Shown: in pieces, positions 29,714-46,502 of the stretch
Layout: every line of letters starts with the position of its first letter
Numbering within the stretch: the first letter of the stretch is position 1
Source: Megachile rotundata
Lineage: Eukaryota > Arthropoda > Insecta > Hymenoptera > Megachilidae
Direction: 5' to 3'
Assembly: GCF_050947335.1 (NCBI RefSeq)
Contig: NC_134993.1
Coordinates: 2,604,001-2,668,000, forward strand
Length of the DNA: 64,000 bases
Notes under the pieces: generated by a model
Told to the model about the DNA's origin: nothing
The model's input: only the letters and a program-made list of their open reading frames with translations
Database searches by the model: none
Program-made: the position numbers and the translations under genes

Positions 29714-31069
29714 ACACAATCACCATCACACAATCACAATCACACAATCACAATCACACAATCACAATCACACAATCACAATCACACAATCACAATCACA
29801 CAATCACAATCACACAATCACAATCACACAATCACAATCACACAGTCACAATCACACAATCACAATCACACAATCACAATCACAAATCACAATCACACAA
29901 TCACAATCACACAATCACAATCACACAATCACAATCGCACAATCACAATCGCACAATCACAATCGCACAATCACAATCGCACAATCACAATCGCACAATC
30001 ACAATCGCACAATCACAATCGACACAATCACAATCACACAATCACAATCACACAATCACAATCACACAATCACAATCACACAATCACAATCACACAATCA
30101 CAATCACACAATCACAATCACACAATCACAATCACACAATCACAATCACACAATCACAATCACACAATCACAATCACACAATCACAATCACACAATCACA
30201 ATCACACAATCACAATCACACAATCACAATCACACAATCACAATCACACAATCACAATCACACAATCACAATCACACAATCACAATCACACAATCACAAT
30301 CACACAATCACAATCACACAATCACAATCACACAATCACAATCACACAATCACAATCACACAATCACAATCACACAATCACAATCACACAATCACAATCA
30401 CACAATCACAATCACACAATCACAATCACACAATCACAATCACACAATCACAATCACACAATCACAATCACACAATCACAATCACACAATCACAATCACA
30501 CAATCACAATCACACAATCACAATCACACAATCACAATCACACAATCACAATCACACAATCACAATCACACAATCACAATCACACAATCACAATCACACA
30601 ATCACAATCACACAATCACAATCACACAATCACAATCACACAATCACAATCACACAATCACAATCACACAATCACAATCACACAATCACAATCACACAAT
30701 CACAATCACACAATCACAATCACACAATCACAATCACACAATCACAATCACACAATCACAATCACACAATCACAATCACACAATCACAATCACACAATCA
30801 CAATCACACAATCACAATCACACAATCACAATCACACAATCACAATCACACAATCACAATCACACAATCACAATCACACAATCACAATCACACAATCACA
30901 ATCACACAATCACAATCACACAATCACAATCACACAATCACAATCACACAATCACAATCACACAATCACAATCACACAATCACAATCACACAATCACAAT
31001 CACACAATCACAATCACACAATCACAATCACACAATCACAATCACACAATCACAATCACACAATCACAC
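29714..31069 (+). repeat. Homogeneous 14-mer array A8 (about 97 copies) with an embedded variant run
   Basis: Mostly A-type. Near the left end it has CAGTC at about 29,845, a one-base register change at about 29,884 (CACAAATCAC) and seven successive AATCG variants at 29,937-30,021. The remaining kilobase is invariant. Confidence 0.9.
29937..30021 (+). repeat. Local run of seven AATCG variant monomers
   Basis: G appears at 29,937, 29,951, 29,965, 29,979, 29,993, 30,007 and 30,021, exactly 14 bp apart. The first six read AATCGCAC. The last reads AATCGACAC, with an extra A. This is a single mutation that was then locally amplified inside an otherwise pure array. Confidence 0.92.
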
Positions 31070-33364
31070 AATCACAATCCCACAATCACAATCACACAAT
31101 CACAGTCACACAATCACAATCACACAATCACAATCACTCAATCACAATCACACAATCACAGTCACACAATCACAGTCACACAATCACAATCACACAATCA
31201 CAATTACACAAACACGATCACACAATCACGATCACACAATCACGATCACACAATCACTATCACACAATCACACAATCACACAATCACACAGTCACAATCC
31301 GACAATCACGATCACACAATCACAATCACACAATCACAATCACACAATCACGATCACACAATCACAATCACACAATCACAATCACACAATCACAATCACA
31401 CAATCACAATCACACAATCACAATCACACAATCACAATCACACAATCACAATCACACAATCACAATCACACAATCACAATCACACAATCACAATCACACA
31501 ATCACAATCACACAATCACAATCACACAATCAGAATCACACAATCACAATCACACAATCACAATCACGATCTCGATCACACAATCACAATCACACAATCA
31601 CACAATCACAATCCCACAATCACAATCACACAATCACAGTCACACAATCACAATCACACAATCACAATCACACAATCACAATCACACAATCACAGTCACA
31701 CAATCACAGTCACACAATCACAATCACACAATCACAATTACACAAACACGATCACACAATCACGATCACACAATCACGATCACACAATCACTATCACACA
31801 ATCACACAATCACACAATCACACAGTCACAATCCCACAATCACGATCACACAATCACAATCACACAATCACAATCACACAATCACGATCACACAATCACA
31901 ATCACGCAGTCACACTATCAGAATCACAATCACAATCACAATCACACAATCACACAATCACAATCCCACAATCACAATCACACAATCACAGTCACACAAT
32001 CACAATCACACAATCACACAGTCACAATCCCACAATCACGATCACACAATCACGATCGCACAGTCACGATCACACGATCACGATCACACAATCACAATCA
32101 CACAATCACAATCACACAATCACAATCACACAATCACAGTCACACAATCACAGTCACACAATCACAATCACACAATCACACAGTCACAATCCCACAATCA
32201 CGATCACACAATCACAATCACACAATCACAATCACACAATCACGATCACACAATCACAATCACGCAGTCACACTATCAGAATCACAATCACAATCACAAT
32301 CACAATCACACAATCACAATCACACAATCACAATCACACAATCACAATCACACAATCACAATCACACAATCACAATCACACAATCACAATCACGATCTCG
32401 ATCACACAATCACAATCACACAATTACACAATCACAATCCCACAATCACAATCACACAATCACAGTCACACAATCACAATCACACAATCACAATCACACA
32501 ATCACGATCACACAATCACAATCACGCAGTCACACAGTCACAATCCCACAATCACGATCACACAATCACGATCGCACAGTCACGATCACACGATCACGAT
32601 CACACAATCACAATCACACAATCACAATCACACAATCACACAATCACACAATCACACAATCACAATCACAATCAGACAATCACAAACACACAATCACGAT
32701 CACACAATCACGATCACACAATCACAAACACACAGTCGCGATCACACGATCACGATCACACGATCACGATCACACGATCACGATCACACGATCACGATCA
32801 CACAATCACAATCCCACAATCAAGGCCACACAATGACGATCACACAATCACCATCACACAATCTCGACCACACAATCACGATCACACAATCACGATCACA
32901 CAATCACGTTCACACAATAACAAACACACAGTCGCGATCACTCGATCACGATCACACAATCACGATCACACAGTCACGATCACACAATCACAATCACACA
33001 ATCACGATCACACAATCACGATCACATAATCACGATCACACAATCACGATCACACAATCACCATCACACAATCACGACCACACAATCACGATCACACAAT
33101 CACGCTCACACAATCACGATCACACAATCACGTTCACACAATCACAAACACACAGTCGCGATCACACGATCACGATCACACAATCACGATCACGCAGTCA
33201 CGATCACACAACCACAATCACACAATAACAAACACACAGTCGCGATCACTCGATCACGATCACACAATCACGATCACACAGTCACGATCACACAATCACA
33301 ATCACACAATCACAATCACACAATCAAAATCACACAACCACAATCACACAATCAAGGACACACA
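31070..33364 (+). repeat. Diverged part and tail of unit R1
   Basis: Diverged 14-mers with short secondary A-type runs (about 31,355-31,565 and 32,300-32,390), each closed by the CGATCTCGATC marker (G at 31,568 and 32,394). It ends with an AAGGCC junction (ATG 32,833) and a 532 bp stretch (38 x 14) to the next AAGGAC landmark. No gene and no long hexamer block. Confidence 0.82.
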
Positions 33365-33581
33365 ATGACGATCACACAATCACGATCACACTATCACGAT
33401 CACACAATCACAGTCACACAATCACAATCACACAATCACAATCACAATCACGATCACACAGTCACGATCACACAATCACGATCACACGATCACGATCACA
33501 CAATCACAATCACACAATCGTTATCACACAATCACGATCACACAATCACCATCACACAATCAAGGCCACACAATGACGATC
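33365..33581 (+). repeat. Fixed-length linker, copy 6 (start of unit R2)
   Basis: ATG landmarks at 33,365 and 33,573, 208 bp apart. Confidence 0.88.
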
Positions 33582-34588
33582 ACACAATCACCATCACACA
33601 ATCACAATCACACAATCACAATCACACAATCACAATCACACAATCACAATCACACAATCACAATCACACAATCACAATCACACAATCACAATCACACAAT
33701 CACAATCACACAATCACAATCACACAATCACAATCACACAATCACAATCACACAATCACAATCACACAATCACAATCACACAATCACAATCACACAATCA
33801 CAATCACACAATCACAATCACACAATCACAATCACACAATCACAATCACACAATCACAATCACACAATCACAATCACACAATCACAATCACACAATCACA
33901 ATCACAATCACACAATCACAATCACACAATCACAATCACACAATCACAATCACACAATCACAATCACACAATCACAATCACACAATCACAATCACACAAT
34001 CACAATCACACAATCACAATCACACAATCACAATCACACAATCACAATCACACAATCACAATCACACAATCACAATCACACAATCACAATCACACAATCA
34101 CAATCACACAATCACAATCACACAATCACAATCACACAATCACAATCACACAATCACAATCACACAATCACAATCACACAATCACAATCACACAATCACA
34201 ATCACACAATCACAATCACACAATCACAATCACACAATCACAATCACACAATCACAATCACACAATCACAATCACACAATCACAATCACACAATCACAAT
34301 CACACAATCACAATCACACAATCACAATCACACAATCACAATCACACAATCACAATCACACAATCACAATCACACAATCACAATCACACAATCACAATCA
34401 CACAATCACAATCACACAATCACAATCACACAATCACAATCACACAATCACAATCACACAATCACAATCACACAATCACAATCACACAATCACAATCCCA
34501 CAATCACAATCACACAATCACAATCACACAATCACAATCACACAATCACAATCACACAATCACAATCACACAATCACAATCACACAAT
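33582..34588 (+). repeat. Homogeneous 14-mer array A9 (about 72 copies)
   Basis: A-type monomers with one extra hexamer at about 33,900 and one CCC variant near 34,497. Confidence 0.9.
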
Positions 34589-37500
34589 CACACAATCACA
34601 ATCCCACAATCACAATCACACAATCACAGTCACACAATCACAATCACACAATCACAATCACACAATCACAATCACACAATCACAGTCACACAATCACAGT
34701 CACACAATCACAATCACACAATCACAATTACACAAACACGATCACACAATCACGAACACACAATCACGATCACACAATCACTATCACACAATCACACAAT
34801 CACACAATCACACAGTCACAATCCGACAATCACGATCACACAATCACAATCACACAATCACAATCACACAATCACGATCACACAATCACAATCACACAAT
34901 CACAATCACACAATCACAATCACACAATCACAATCACACAATCACAATCACACAATCACAATCACACAATCACAATCACACAATCACAATCACACAATCA
35001 CAATCACACAATCACAATCACACAATCACAATCACACAATCACAATCACACAATCACAATCACACAATCACAATCACACAATCACAATCACACAATCAGA
35101 ATCACACAATCACAATCACACAATCACAATCACGATCTCGATCACACAATCACAATCACACAATCACACAATCACAATCCCACAATCACAATCACACAAT
35201 CACAGTCACACAATCACAATCACACAATCACAATCACACAATCACAATCACACAATCACAGTCACACAATCACAGTCACACAATCACAATCACACAATCA
35301 CAATTACACAAACACGATCACACAATCACGATCACACAATCACGATCACACAATCACTATCACACAATCACACAATCACACAATCACACAGTCACAATCC
35401 CACAATCACGATCACACAATCACAATCACACAATCACAATCACACAATCACGATCACACAATCACAATCACGCAGTCACACTATCAGAATCACAATCACA
35501 ATCACAATCACAATCACACAATCACAATCACACAATCACAATCACACAATCACAATCACACAATCACAATCACACAATCACAATCACACAATCACAATCA
35601 CACAATCACAATCACGATCTCGATCACACAATCACAATCACACAATTACACAATCACAATCCCACAATCACAATCACACAATCACAGTCACACAATCACA
35701 ATCACACAATCACAATCACACAATCACGATCACACAATCACAATCACGCAGTCACACAGTCACAATCCCACAATCACGATCACACAATCACGATCGCACA
35801 GTCACGATCACACGATCACGATCACACAATCACAATCACACAATCACAATCACACAATCACACAATCACACAATCACAATCACAATCAGACAATCACAAA
35901 CACACAATCACGATCACACAATCACGATCACACAATCACAAACACACAGTCGCGATCACACGATCACGATCACACGATCACGATCACACGATCACGATCA
36001 CACAATCACAATCCCACAATCAAGGCCACACAATGACGATCACACAATCACCATCACACAATCTCGACCACACAATCACGATCACACAATCACGATCACA
36101 CAATCACGTTCACACAATAACAAACACACAGTCGCGATCACTCGATCACGATCACACAATCACAATCACACAATCACAATCACACAATCACAATCACACA
36201 ATCACAATCACACAATCACAATCACACAATCACAATCACACAATCACAATCACACAATCACAATCACACAATCACAATCACACAATCACAATCACACAAT
36301 CACAATCACACAATCAGAATCACACAATCACAATCACACAATCACAATCACGATCTCGATCACACAATCACAATCACACAATCACACAATCACAATCCCA
36401 CAATCACAATCACACAATCACAGTCACACAATCACAATCACACAATCACAATCACACAATCACAATCACACAATCACAGTCACACAATCACAGTCACACA
36501 ATCACAATCACACAATCACAATTACACAAACACGATCACACAATCACGATCACACAATCACGATCACACAATCACTATCACACAATCACACAATCACACA
36601 ATCACACAATCACACAATCACACAGTCACAATCCCACAATCACGATCACACAATCACAATCACACAATCACAATCACACAATCACGATCACACAATCACA
36701 ATCACGCAGTCACACTATCAGAATCACAATCACAATCACAATCACACAATCACACAATCACAATCCCACAATCACAATCACACAATCACAGTCACACAAT
36801 CACAATCACACAATCACACAGTCACAATCCCACAATCACGATCACACAATCACGATCGCACAGTCACGATCACACGATCACGATCACACAATCACAATCA
36901 CACAATCACAATCACACAATCACAATCACACAATCACAGTCACACAATCACAGTCACACAATCACAATCACACAATCACACAGTCACAATCCCACAATCA
37001 CGATCACACAATCACAATCACACAATCACAATCACACAATCACGATCACACAATCACAATCACGCAGTCACACTATCAGAATCACAATCACAATCACAAT
37101 CACAATCACACAATCACAATCACACAATCACAATCACACAATCACAATCACACAATCACAATCACACAATCACAATCACACAATCACAATCACACAATCA
37201 CAATCACACAATCACAATCACACAATCACAATCACACAATCACAATCACGATCTCGATCACACAATCACAATCACACAATTACACAATCACAATCCCACA
37301 ATCACAATCACACAATCACAGTCACACAATCACAATCACACAATCACAATCACACAATCACAATCACACAATCACGATCACACAATCACAATCACGCAGT
37401 CACACAGTCACAATCCCACAATCACGATCACACAATCACGATCGCACAGTCACGATCACACGATCACGATCACACAATCACAATCACACAATCACAATCA

Positions 37501-38240
37501 CACAATCACACAATCACACAATCACAATCACAATCAGACAATCACAAACACACAATCACGATCACACAATCACGATCACACAATCACAAACACACAGTCG
37601 CGATCACACGATCACGATCACACGATCACGATCACACGATCACGATCACACGATCACGATCACACGATCACGATCACACAATCACAATCCCACAATCAAG
37701 GCCACACAATGACGATCACACAATCACCATCACACAATCTCGACCACACAATCACGATCACACAATCACGATCACACAATCACGTTCACACAATAACAAA
37801 CACACAGTCGCGATCACTCGATCACGATCACACAATCACGATCACACAGTCACGATCACACAATCACAATCACACAATCACGATCACACAATCACGATCA
37901 CATAATCACGATCACACAATCACGATCACACAATCACCATCACACAATCACGACCACACAATCACGATCACACAATCACGCTCACACAATCACGATCACA
38001 CAATCACGTTCACACAATCACAAACACACAGTCGCGATCACACGATCACGATCACACAATCACGATCACGCAGTCACGATCACACAACCACAATCACACA
38101 ATAACAAACACACAGTCGCGATCACTCGATCACGATCACACAATCACGATCACACAGTCACGATCACACAATCACAATCACACAATCACAATCACACAAT
38201 CAAAATCACACAACCACAATCACACAATCAAGGACACACA
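34589..38240 (+). repeat. Diverged part and tail of unit R2
   Basis: Secondary A-type runs closed by CGATCTCGATC at 35,134, 35,616, 36,352 and 37,250. A short AAGGCC junction near 36,033 leads directly into an A-type run without the full linker. The final AAGGCC landmark at 37,709 lies 532 bp before 38,241. No gene. Confidence 0.82.
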
Positions 38241-38457
38241 ATGACGATCACACAATCACGATCACACTATCACGATCACACAATCACAGTCACACAATCA
38301 CAATCACACAATCACAATCACAATCACGATCACACAGTCACGATCACACAATCACGATCACACGATCACGATCACACAATCACAATCACACAATCGTTAT
38401 CACACAATCACGATCACACAATCACCATCACACAATCAAGGCCACACAATGACGATC
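38241..38457 (+). repeat. Fixed-length linker, copy 7 (start of unit R3)
   Basis: ATG landmarks at 38,241 and 38,449, 208 bp apart. Confidence 0.88.
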
Positions 38458-39517
38458 ACACAATCACCATCACACAATCACAATCACACAATCACAATCA
38501 CACAATCACAATCACACAATCACAATCACACAATCACAATCACACAATCACAATCACACAATCACAATCACACAATCACAATCACACAATCACAATCACA
38601 CAATCACAATCACACAATCACAATCACACAATCACAATCACACAATCACAATCACACAATCACAATCACACAATCACAATCACACAATCACAATCACACA
38701 ATCACAATCACACAATCACAATCACACAATCACAATCACACAATCACAATCACACAATCACAATCACACAATCACAATCACACAATCACAATCACACAAT
38801 CACAATCACACAATCACAATCACACAATCACAATCACACAATCACAATCACACAATCACAATCACACAATCACAATCACACAATCACAATCACACAATCA
38901 CAATCACACAATCACAATCACACAATCACAATCACACAATCACAATCACACAATCACAATCACACAATCACAATCACACAATCACAATCACACAATCACA
39001 ATCACACAATCACAATCACACAATCACAATCACACAATCACAATCACACAATCACAATCACACAATCGCAATCACACAATCACAATCACACAATCACAAT
39101 CACACAATCACAATCACACAATCACAATCACACAATCACAATCACACAATCACAATCACACAATCACAATCACACAATCACAATCACACAATCACAATCA
39201 CACAATCACAATCACACAATCACAATCACACAATCACAATCACACAATCACAATCACACAATCACAATCACACAATCACAATCACACAATCACAATCACA
39301 CAATCACAATCACACAATCACAATCACACAATCACAATCACACAATCACAATCACACAATCACAATCACACAATCACAATCACACAATCACAATCACACA
39401 ATCACAATCACACAATCACAATCACACAATCACAATCACACAATCACAATCACACAATCACAATCACACAATCACAATCACACAATCACAATCACACAAT
39501 CACAATCACACAATCAC
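38458..39517 (+). repeat. Homogeneous 14-mer array A10 (about 76 copies)
   Basis: A-type monomers with one visible CGC change near 39,068. Confidence 0.9.
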
Positions 39518-42500
39518 ACAATCACAATCCCACAATCACAATCACACAATCACAGTCACACAATCACAATCACACAATCACAATCACACAATCACAATCA
39601 CACAATCACAGTCACACAATCACAGTCACACAATCACAATCACACAATCACAATTACACAAACACGATCACACAATCACGAACACACAATCACGATCACA
39701 CAATCACTATCACACAATCACACAATCACACAATCACACAGTCACAATCCGACAATCACGATCACACAATCACAATCACACAATCACAATCACACAATCA
39801 CGATCACACAATCACAATCACACAATCACAATCACACAATCACAATCACACAATCACAATCACACAATCACAATCACACAATCACAATCACACAATCACA
39901 ATCACACAATCACAATCACACAATCACAATCACACAATCACAATCACACAATCACAATCACACAATCACAATCACACAATCACAATCACACAATCAGAAT
40001 CACACAATCACAATCACACAATCACAATCACGATCTCGATCACACAATCACAATCACACAATCACACAATCACAATCCCACAATCACAATCACACAATCA
40101 CAGTCACACAATCACAATCACACAATCACAATCACACAATCACAATCACACAATCACAGTCACACAATCACAGTCACACAATCACAATCACACAATCACA
40201 ATTACACAAACACGATCACACAATCACGATCACACAATCACGATCACACAATCACTATCACACAATCACACAATCACACAATCACACAGTCACAATCCCA
40301 CAATCACGATCACACAATCACAATCACACAATCACAATCACACAATCACGATCACACAATCACAATCACGCAGTCACACTATCAGAATCACAATCACAAT
40401 CACAATCACACAATCACACAATCACAATCCCACAATCACAATCACACAATCACAGTCACACAATCACAATCACACAATCACACAGTCACAATCCCACAAT
40501 CACGATCACACAATCACGATCGCACAGTCACGATCACACGATCACGATCACACAATCACAATCACACAATCACAATCACACAATCACAATCACACAATCA
40601 CAGTCACACAATCACAGTCACACAATCACAATCACACAATCACACAGTCACAATCCCACAATCACGATCACACAATCACAATCACACAATCACAATCACA
40701 CAATCACGATCACACAATCACAATCACGCAGTCACACTATCAGAATCACAATCACAATCACAATCACAATCACAATCACACAATCACAATCACACAATCA
40801 CAATCACACAATCACAATCACACAATCACAATCACACAATCACAATCACACAATCACAATCACAATCACGATCTCGATCACACAATCACAATCACACAAT
40901 TACACAATCACAATCCCACAATCACAATCACACAATCACAGTCACACAATCACAATCACACAATCACAATCACACAATCACGATCACACAATCACAATCA
41001 CGCAGTCACACAGTCACAATCCCACAATCACGATCACACAATCACGATCGCACAGTCACGATCACACGATCACGATCACACAATCACAATCACACAATCA
41101 CAATCACACAATCACACAATCACACAATCACAATCACAATCAGACAATCACAAACACACAATCACGATCACACAATCACGATCACACAATCACAAACACA
41201 CAGTCGCGATCACACGATCACGATCACACGATCACGATCACACGATCACGATCACACGATCACGATCACACAATCACAATCCCACAATCAAGGCCACACA
41301 ATGACGATCACACAATCACCATCACACAATCTCGACCACACAATCACGATCACACAATCACGATCACACAATCACGTTCACACAATAACAAACACACAGT
41401 CGCGATCACTCGATCACGATCACACAATCACAATCACACAATCACAATCACACAATCACAATCACACAATCACAATCACACAATCACAATCACACAATCA
41501 CAATCACACAATCACAATCACACAATCACAATCACACAATCACAATCACACAATCACAATCACACAATCACAATCACACAATCACAATCACACAATCACA
41601 ATCACACAATCACAATCACACAATCAGAATCACACAATCACAATCACACAATCACAATCACGATCTCGATCACACAATCACAATCACACAATCACACAAT
41701 CACAATCCCACAATCACAATCACACAATCACAGTCACACAATCACAATCACACAATCACAATCACACAATCACAATCACACAATCACAGTCACACAATCA
41801 CAGTCACACAATCACAATCACACAATCACAATTACACAAACACGATCACACAATCACGATCACACAATCACGATCACACAATCACTATCACACAATCACA
41901 CAATCACACAATCACACAGTCACAATCCCACAATCACGATCACACAATCACAATCACACAATCACAATCACACAATCACGATCACACAATCACAATCACG
42001 CAGTCACACTATCAGAATCACAATCACAATTACAATCACACAATCACAATCCCACAATCACAATCACACAATCACAGTCACACAATCACAATCACACAAT
42101 CACACAGTCACAATCCCACAATCACGATCACACAATCACGATCGCACAGTCACGATCACACGATCACGATCACACAATCACAATCACACAATCACAATCA
42201 CACAATCACAATCACACAATCACAGTCACACAATCACAGTCACACAATCACAATCACACAATCACACAGTCACAATCCCACAATCACGATCACACAATCA
42301 CAATCACACAATCACAATCACACAATCACGATCACACAATCACAATCACGCAGTCACACTATCAGAATCACAATCACAATCACAATCACAATCACACAAT
42401 CACAATCACACAATCACAATCACACAATCACAATCACACAATCACAATCACACAATCACAATCACACAATCACAATCACACAATCACAATCACACAATCA

Positions 42501-43456
42501 CAATCACGATCTCGATCACACAATCACAATCACACAATTACACAATCACAATCCCACAATCACAATCACACAATCACAGTCACACAATCACAATCACACA
42601 ATCACAATCACACAATCACGATCACACAATCACAATCACGCAGTCACACAGTCACAATCCCACAATCACGATCACACAATCACGATCGCACAGTCACGAT
42701 CACACGATCACGATCACACAATCACAATCACACAATCACAATCACACAATCACACAATCACACAATCACAATCACAATCAGACAATCACAAACACACAAT
42801 CACGATCACACAATCACGATCACACAATCACAAACACACAGTCGCGATCACACGATCACGATCACACGATCACGATCACACGATCACGATCACACAATCA
42901 CAATCCCACAATCAAGGCCACACAATGACGATCACACAATCACCATCACACAATCTCGACCACACAATCACGATCACACAATCACGATCACACAATCACG
43001 TTCACACAATAACAAACACACAGTCGCGATCACTCGATCACGATCACACAATCACGATCACACAGTCACGATCACACAATCACAATCACACAATCACGAT
43101 CACACAATCACGATCACATAATCACGATCACACAATCACGATCACACAATCACCATCACACAATCACGACCACACAATCACGATCACACAATCACGCTCA
43201 CACAATCACGATCACACAATCACGTTCACACAATCACAAACACACAGTCGCGATCACACGATCACGATCACACAATCACGATCACGCAGTCACGATCACA
43301 CAACCACAATCACACAATAACAAACACACAGTCGCGATCACTCGATCACGATCACACAATCACGATCACACAGTCACGATCACACAATCACAATCACACA
43401 ATCACAATCACACAATCAAAATCACACAACCACAATCACACAATCAAGGACACACA
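39518..43456 (+). repeat. Diverged part and tail of unit R3
   Basis: Same succession as R2, with exit markers at 40,032, 40,870, 41,662 and 42,508, an internal AAGGCC junction near 41,301 entering an A-type run directly, and a final landmark at 42,925, 532 bp before 43,457. The CACGAACACAC variant near 39,680 is shared with R2 (near 34,754). No gene. Confidence 0.82.
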
Positions 43457-43673
43457 ATGACGATCACACAATCACGATCACACTATCACGATCACACAAT
43501 CACAGTCACACAATCACAATCACACAATCACAATCACAATCACGATCACACAGTCACGATCACACAATCACGATCACACGATCACGATCACACAATCACA
43601 ATCACACAATCGTTATCACACAATCACGATCACACAATCACCATCACACAATCAAGGCCACACAATGACGATC
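43457..43673 (+). repeat. Fixed-length linker, copy 8 (start of unit Q4)
   Basis: ATG landmarks at 43,457 and 43,665, 208 bp apart. The last full AAGGAC-AAGGCC linker in the window. Confidence 0.88.
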
Positions 43674-44053
43674 ACACAATCACCATCACACAATCACAAT
43701 CACACAATCACAATCACACAATCACAATCACACAATCACAATCACACAATCACAATCACACAATCACAATCACACAATCACAATCACACAATCACAATCA
43801 CACAATCACAATCACACAATCACAATCACACAATCACAATCACACAATCACAATCACACAATCACAATCACACAATCACAATCACACAATCACAATCACA
43901 CAATCACAATCACACAATCACAATCACACAATCACAATCACACAATCACAATCACACAATCACAATCACACAATCACAATCACACAATCACAATCACACA
44001 ATCACAATCACACAATCACAATCACACAATCACAATCACACAATCACAATCAC
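43674..44053 (+). repeat. Homogeneous 14-mer array A11 (about 27 copies)
   Basis: A-type monomers closed by CGATCTCGATC at 44,054. Confidence 0.9.
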
Positions 44054-44961
44054 GATCTCGATCACACAATCACAATCACACAATCACAATCCCACAATCA
44101 CAATCACACAATCACAGTCACACAATCACAATCACACAATCACAATCACACAATCACAATCACACAATCACAGTCACACAATCACAGTCACACAATCACA
44201 ATCACACAATCACAATTACACAAACACGATCACACAATCACGATCACACAATCACGATCACATAATCACTATCACACAATCACACAATCACACAATCACA
44301 CAGTCACAATCCCACAATCACGATCACACAATCACAATCACACAATCACAATCACACAATCACGATCACACAATCACAATCACGCAGTCACACTATCACA
44401 ATCACAATCACAATCACAATCACACAATCACACAATCACAATCCCACAATCACAATCACACAATCACAGTCACACAATCACAATCACACAATCACACAGT
44501 CACAATCCCACAATCACGATCACACAATCACGATCGCACAGTCACGATCACACGATCACAATCACACAATCACAATCACACAATCACAATCACACAATCA
44601 CAATCACACAATCACAGTCACACAATCACAATCACACAATCACAATCACACAATCACAATCACAATCACACAATCACACAATCACAATCCCACAATCACA
44701 ATCACACAATCACAGTCACACAATCACAATCACACAATCACACAGTCACAATCCCACAATCACGATCACACAATCACGATCGCACAGTCACGATCACACG
44801 ATCACGATCACACAATCACAATCACACAATCACAATCACACGATCACAATCACACAATCACAGTCACACAATCACAGTCACACAATCACAATCACACAAT
44901 CACAATTACACAAACACGATCACACAATCACGATCACAGAATCACAATCACACAGTCACAC
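44054..44961 (+). repeat. Diverged 14-mers of unit Q4
   Basis: Resembles 10,067-10,982 in variant order, with a private CACATAATC near 44,261. No gene. Confidence 0.8.
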
Positions 44962-45129
44962 AATCACAATCACAATCACAATCGCAATCACAATCACAAT
45001 CACAATCACAATCACAATCACAATCACAATCACAATCACAATCACAATCACAATCACAATCACAATCACAATCACAATCACAATCACAATCACAATCACA
45101 ATCACAATCACAATCACAATCACAATCAC
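44962..45129 (+). repeat. Pure hexamer block (AATCAC)28
   Basis: 168 bp with the AATCGC left marker and ACATCGCAC exit. Confidence 0.9.
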
Positions 45130-46238
45130 ACAATCACATCGCACAATCACGATCACACAATCACGATGACACAATCACGATCACACAATCACGATCACAC
45201 AATCACGATCACACAATCACGATCACACAATCACGATCACACAATTTCGATCACACAATCACGATCACACAATCACGATCACACAATCACGATCACACAA
45301 TCACGATCACACAATCACGATCACACAAACACGATCACACAATCACGATCACACAATCACGATCACACAATCACAGTCACACAATCACGATCACACACTC
45401 CCAATCACACAATCACAATCACACAATCACTATCACACAATCACGATCACACAATCACGATCACACAATCACGATCACACAATCACGATCACACAATCAC
45501 GATCACACTATCACGATCACACAATCACGGTCACACAATCACGATCACACAATCACGATCACACAATCACGATCACACAATCACAATCACACAATCGTTA
45601 TCACACAATCACGATCACACAATCACCATCCCACAATCACCATCACACAATCACCATCACACAATCACGATCACACAATCACGATCACACAATCGCGATC
45701 ACACAATCATTATCACACAATCACACAATCACACAAACATAATCACACAATCACACAGTCACAATCCCACAATCACGATCACACAATCACAATCACACAA
45801 TCACAATCACACAATCACAATCACACAATCACGATCACACAATCACAATCACGCAGTCACACAGTCACAATCCCACAATCACGATCACACAATCACGATC
45901 GCACAGTCACGATCACACGATCACGATCACACAATCACAATCACACAATCACAATCACACAATCACAATCACACAATCACGATCACACAATCACCATCAC
46001 ACACTCACCATCACAGAATCACGATCACACAATCACGATCACACAATCACGATCACACAATCACGATCACACAACCACGATCACACAATCGCTATCACAC
46101 AATCGCTATCACACAATCACGATCGCACAATCACGATCACACAATCACGATCACAATATCACAATAACACAGTCACACAATCACAATCACAATCACAATC
46201 ACAATCACGATCACAGAATCATAATCACACACTCACAC
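45130..46238 (+). repeat. CGATC-type block then diverged 14-mers, tandem-duplication copy 1
   Basis: Starts ACATCGCAC and has a CGATGACAC variant near 45,170. It recurs at 47,214-48,280 with an offset of 2084 bp up to CGTTATC (45,597/47,681), then 2042 bp because three monomers (42 bp) are missing from the second copy. No gene. Confidence 0.85.
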
Positions 46239-46502
46239 AATCACAATCACAATCACAATCGCAATCACAATCACAATCACAATCACAATCACAATCACAA
46301 TCACAATCACAATCACAATCACAATCACAATCACAATCACAATCACAATCACAATCACAATCACAATCACAATCACAATCACAATCACAATCACAATCAC
46401 AATCACAATCACAATGACAATGACAATCACAATCACAATCACAATCACAATCTCAATCACAGTCACAATCACAATCACAATCACAATCACAATCACAATC
46501 AC
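46239..46502 (+). repeat. Pure hexamer block (AATCAC)44
   Basis: 264 bp. Two AATGAC variants in succession near 46,415, then AATCTC and CAGTC. ACATCACAC exit. Confidence 0.9.
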
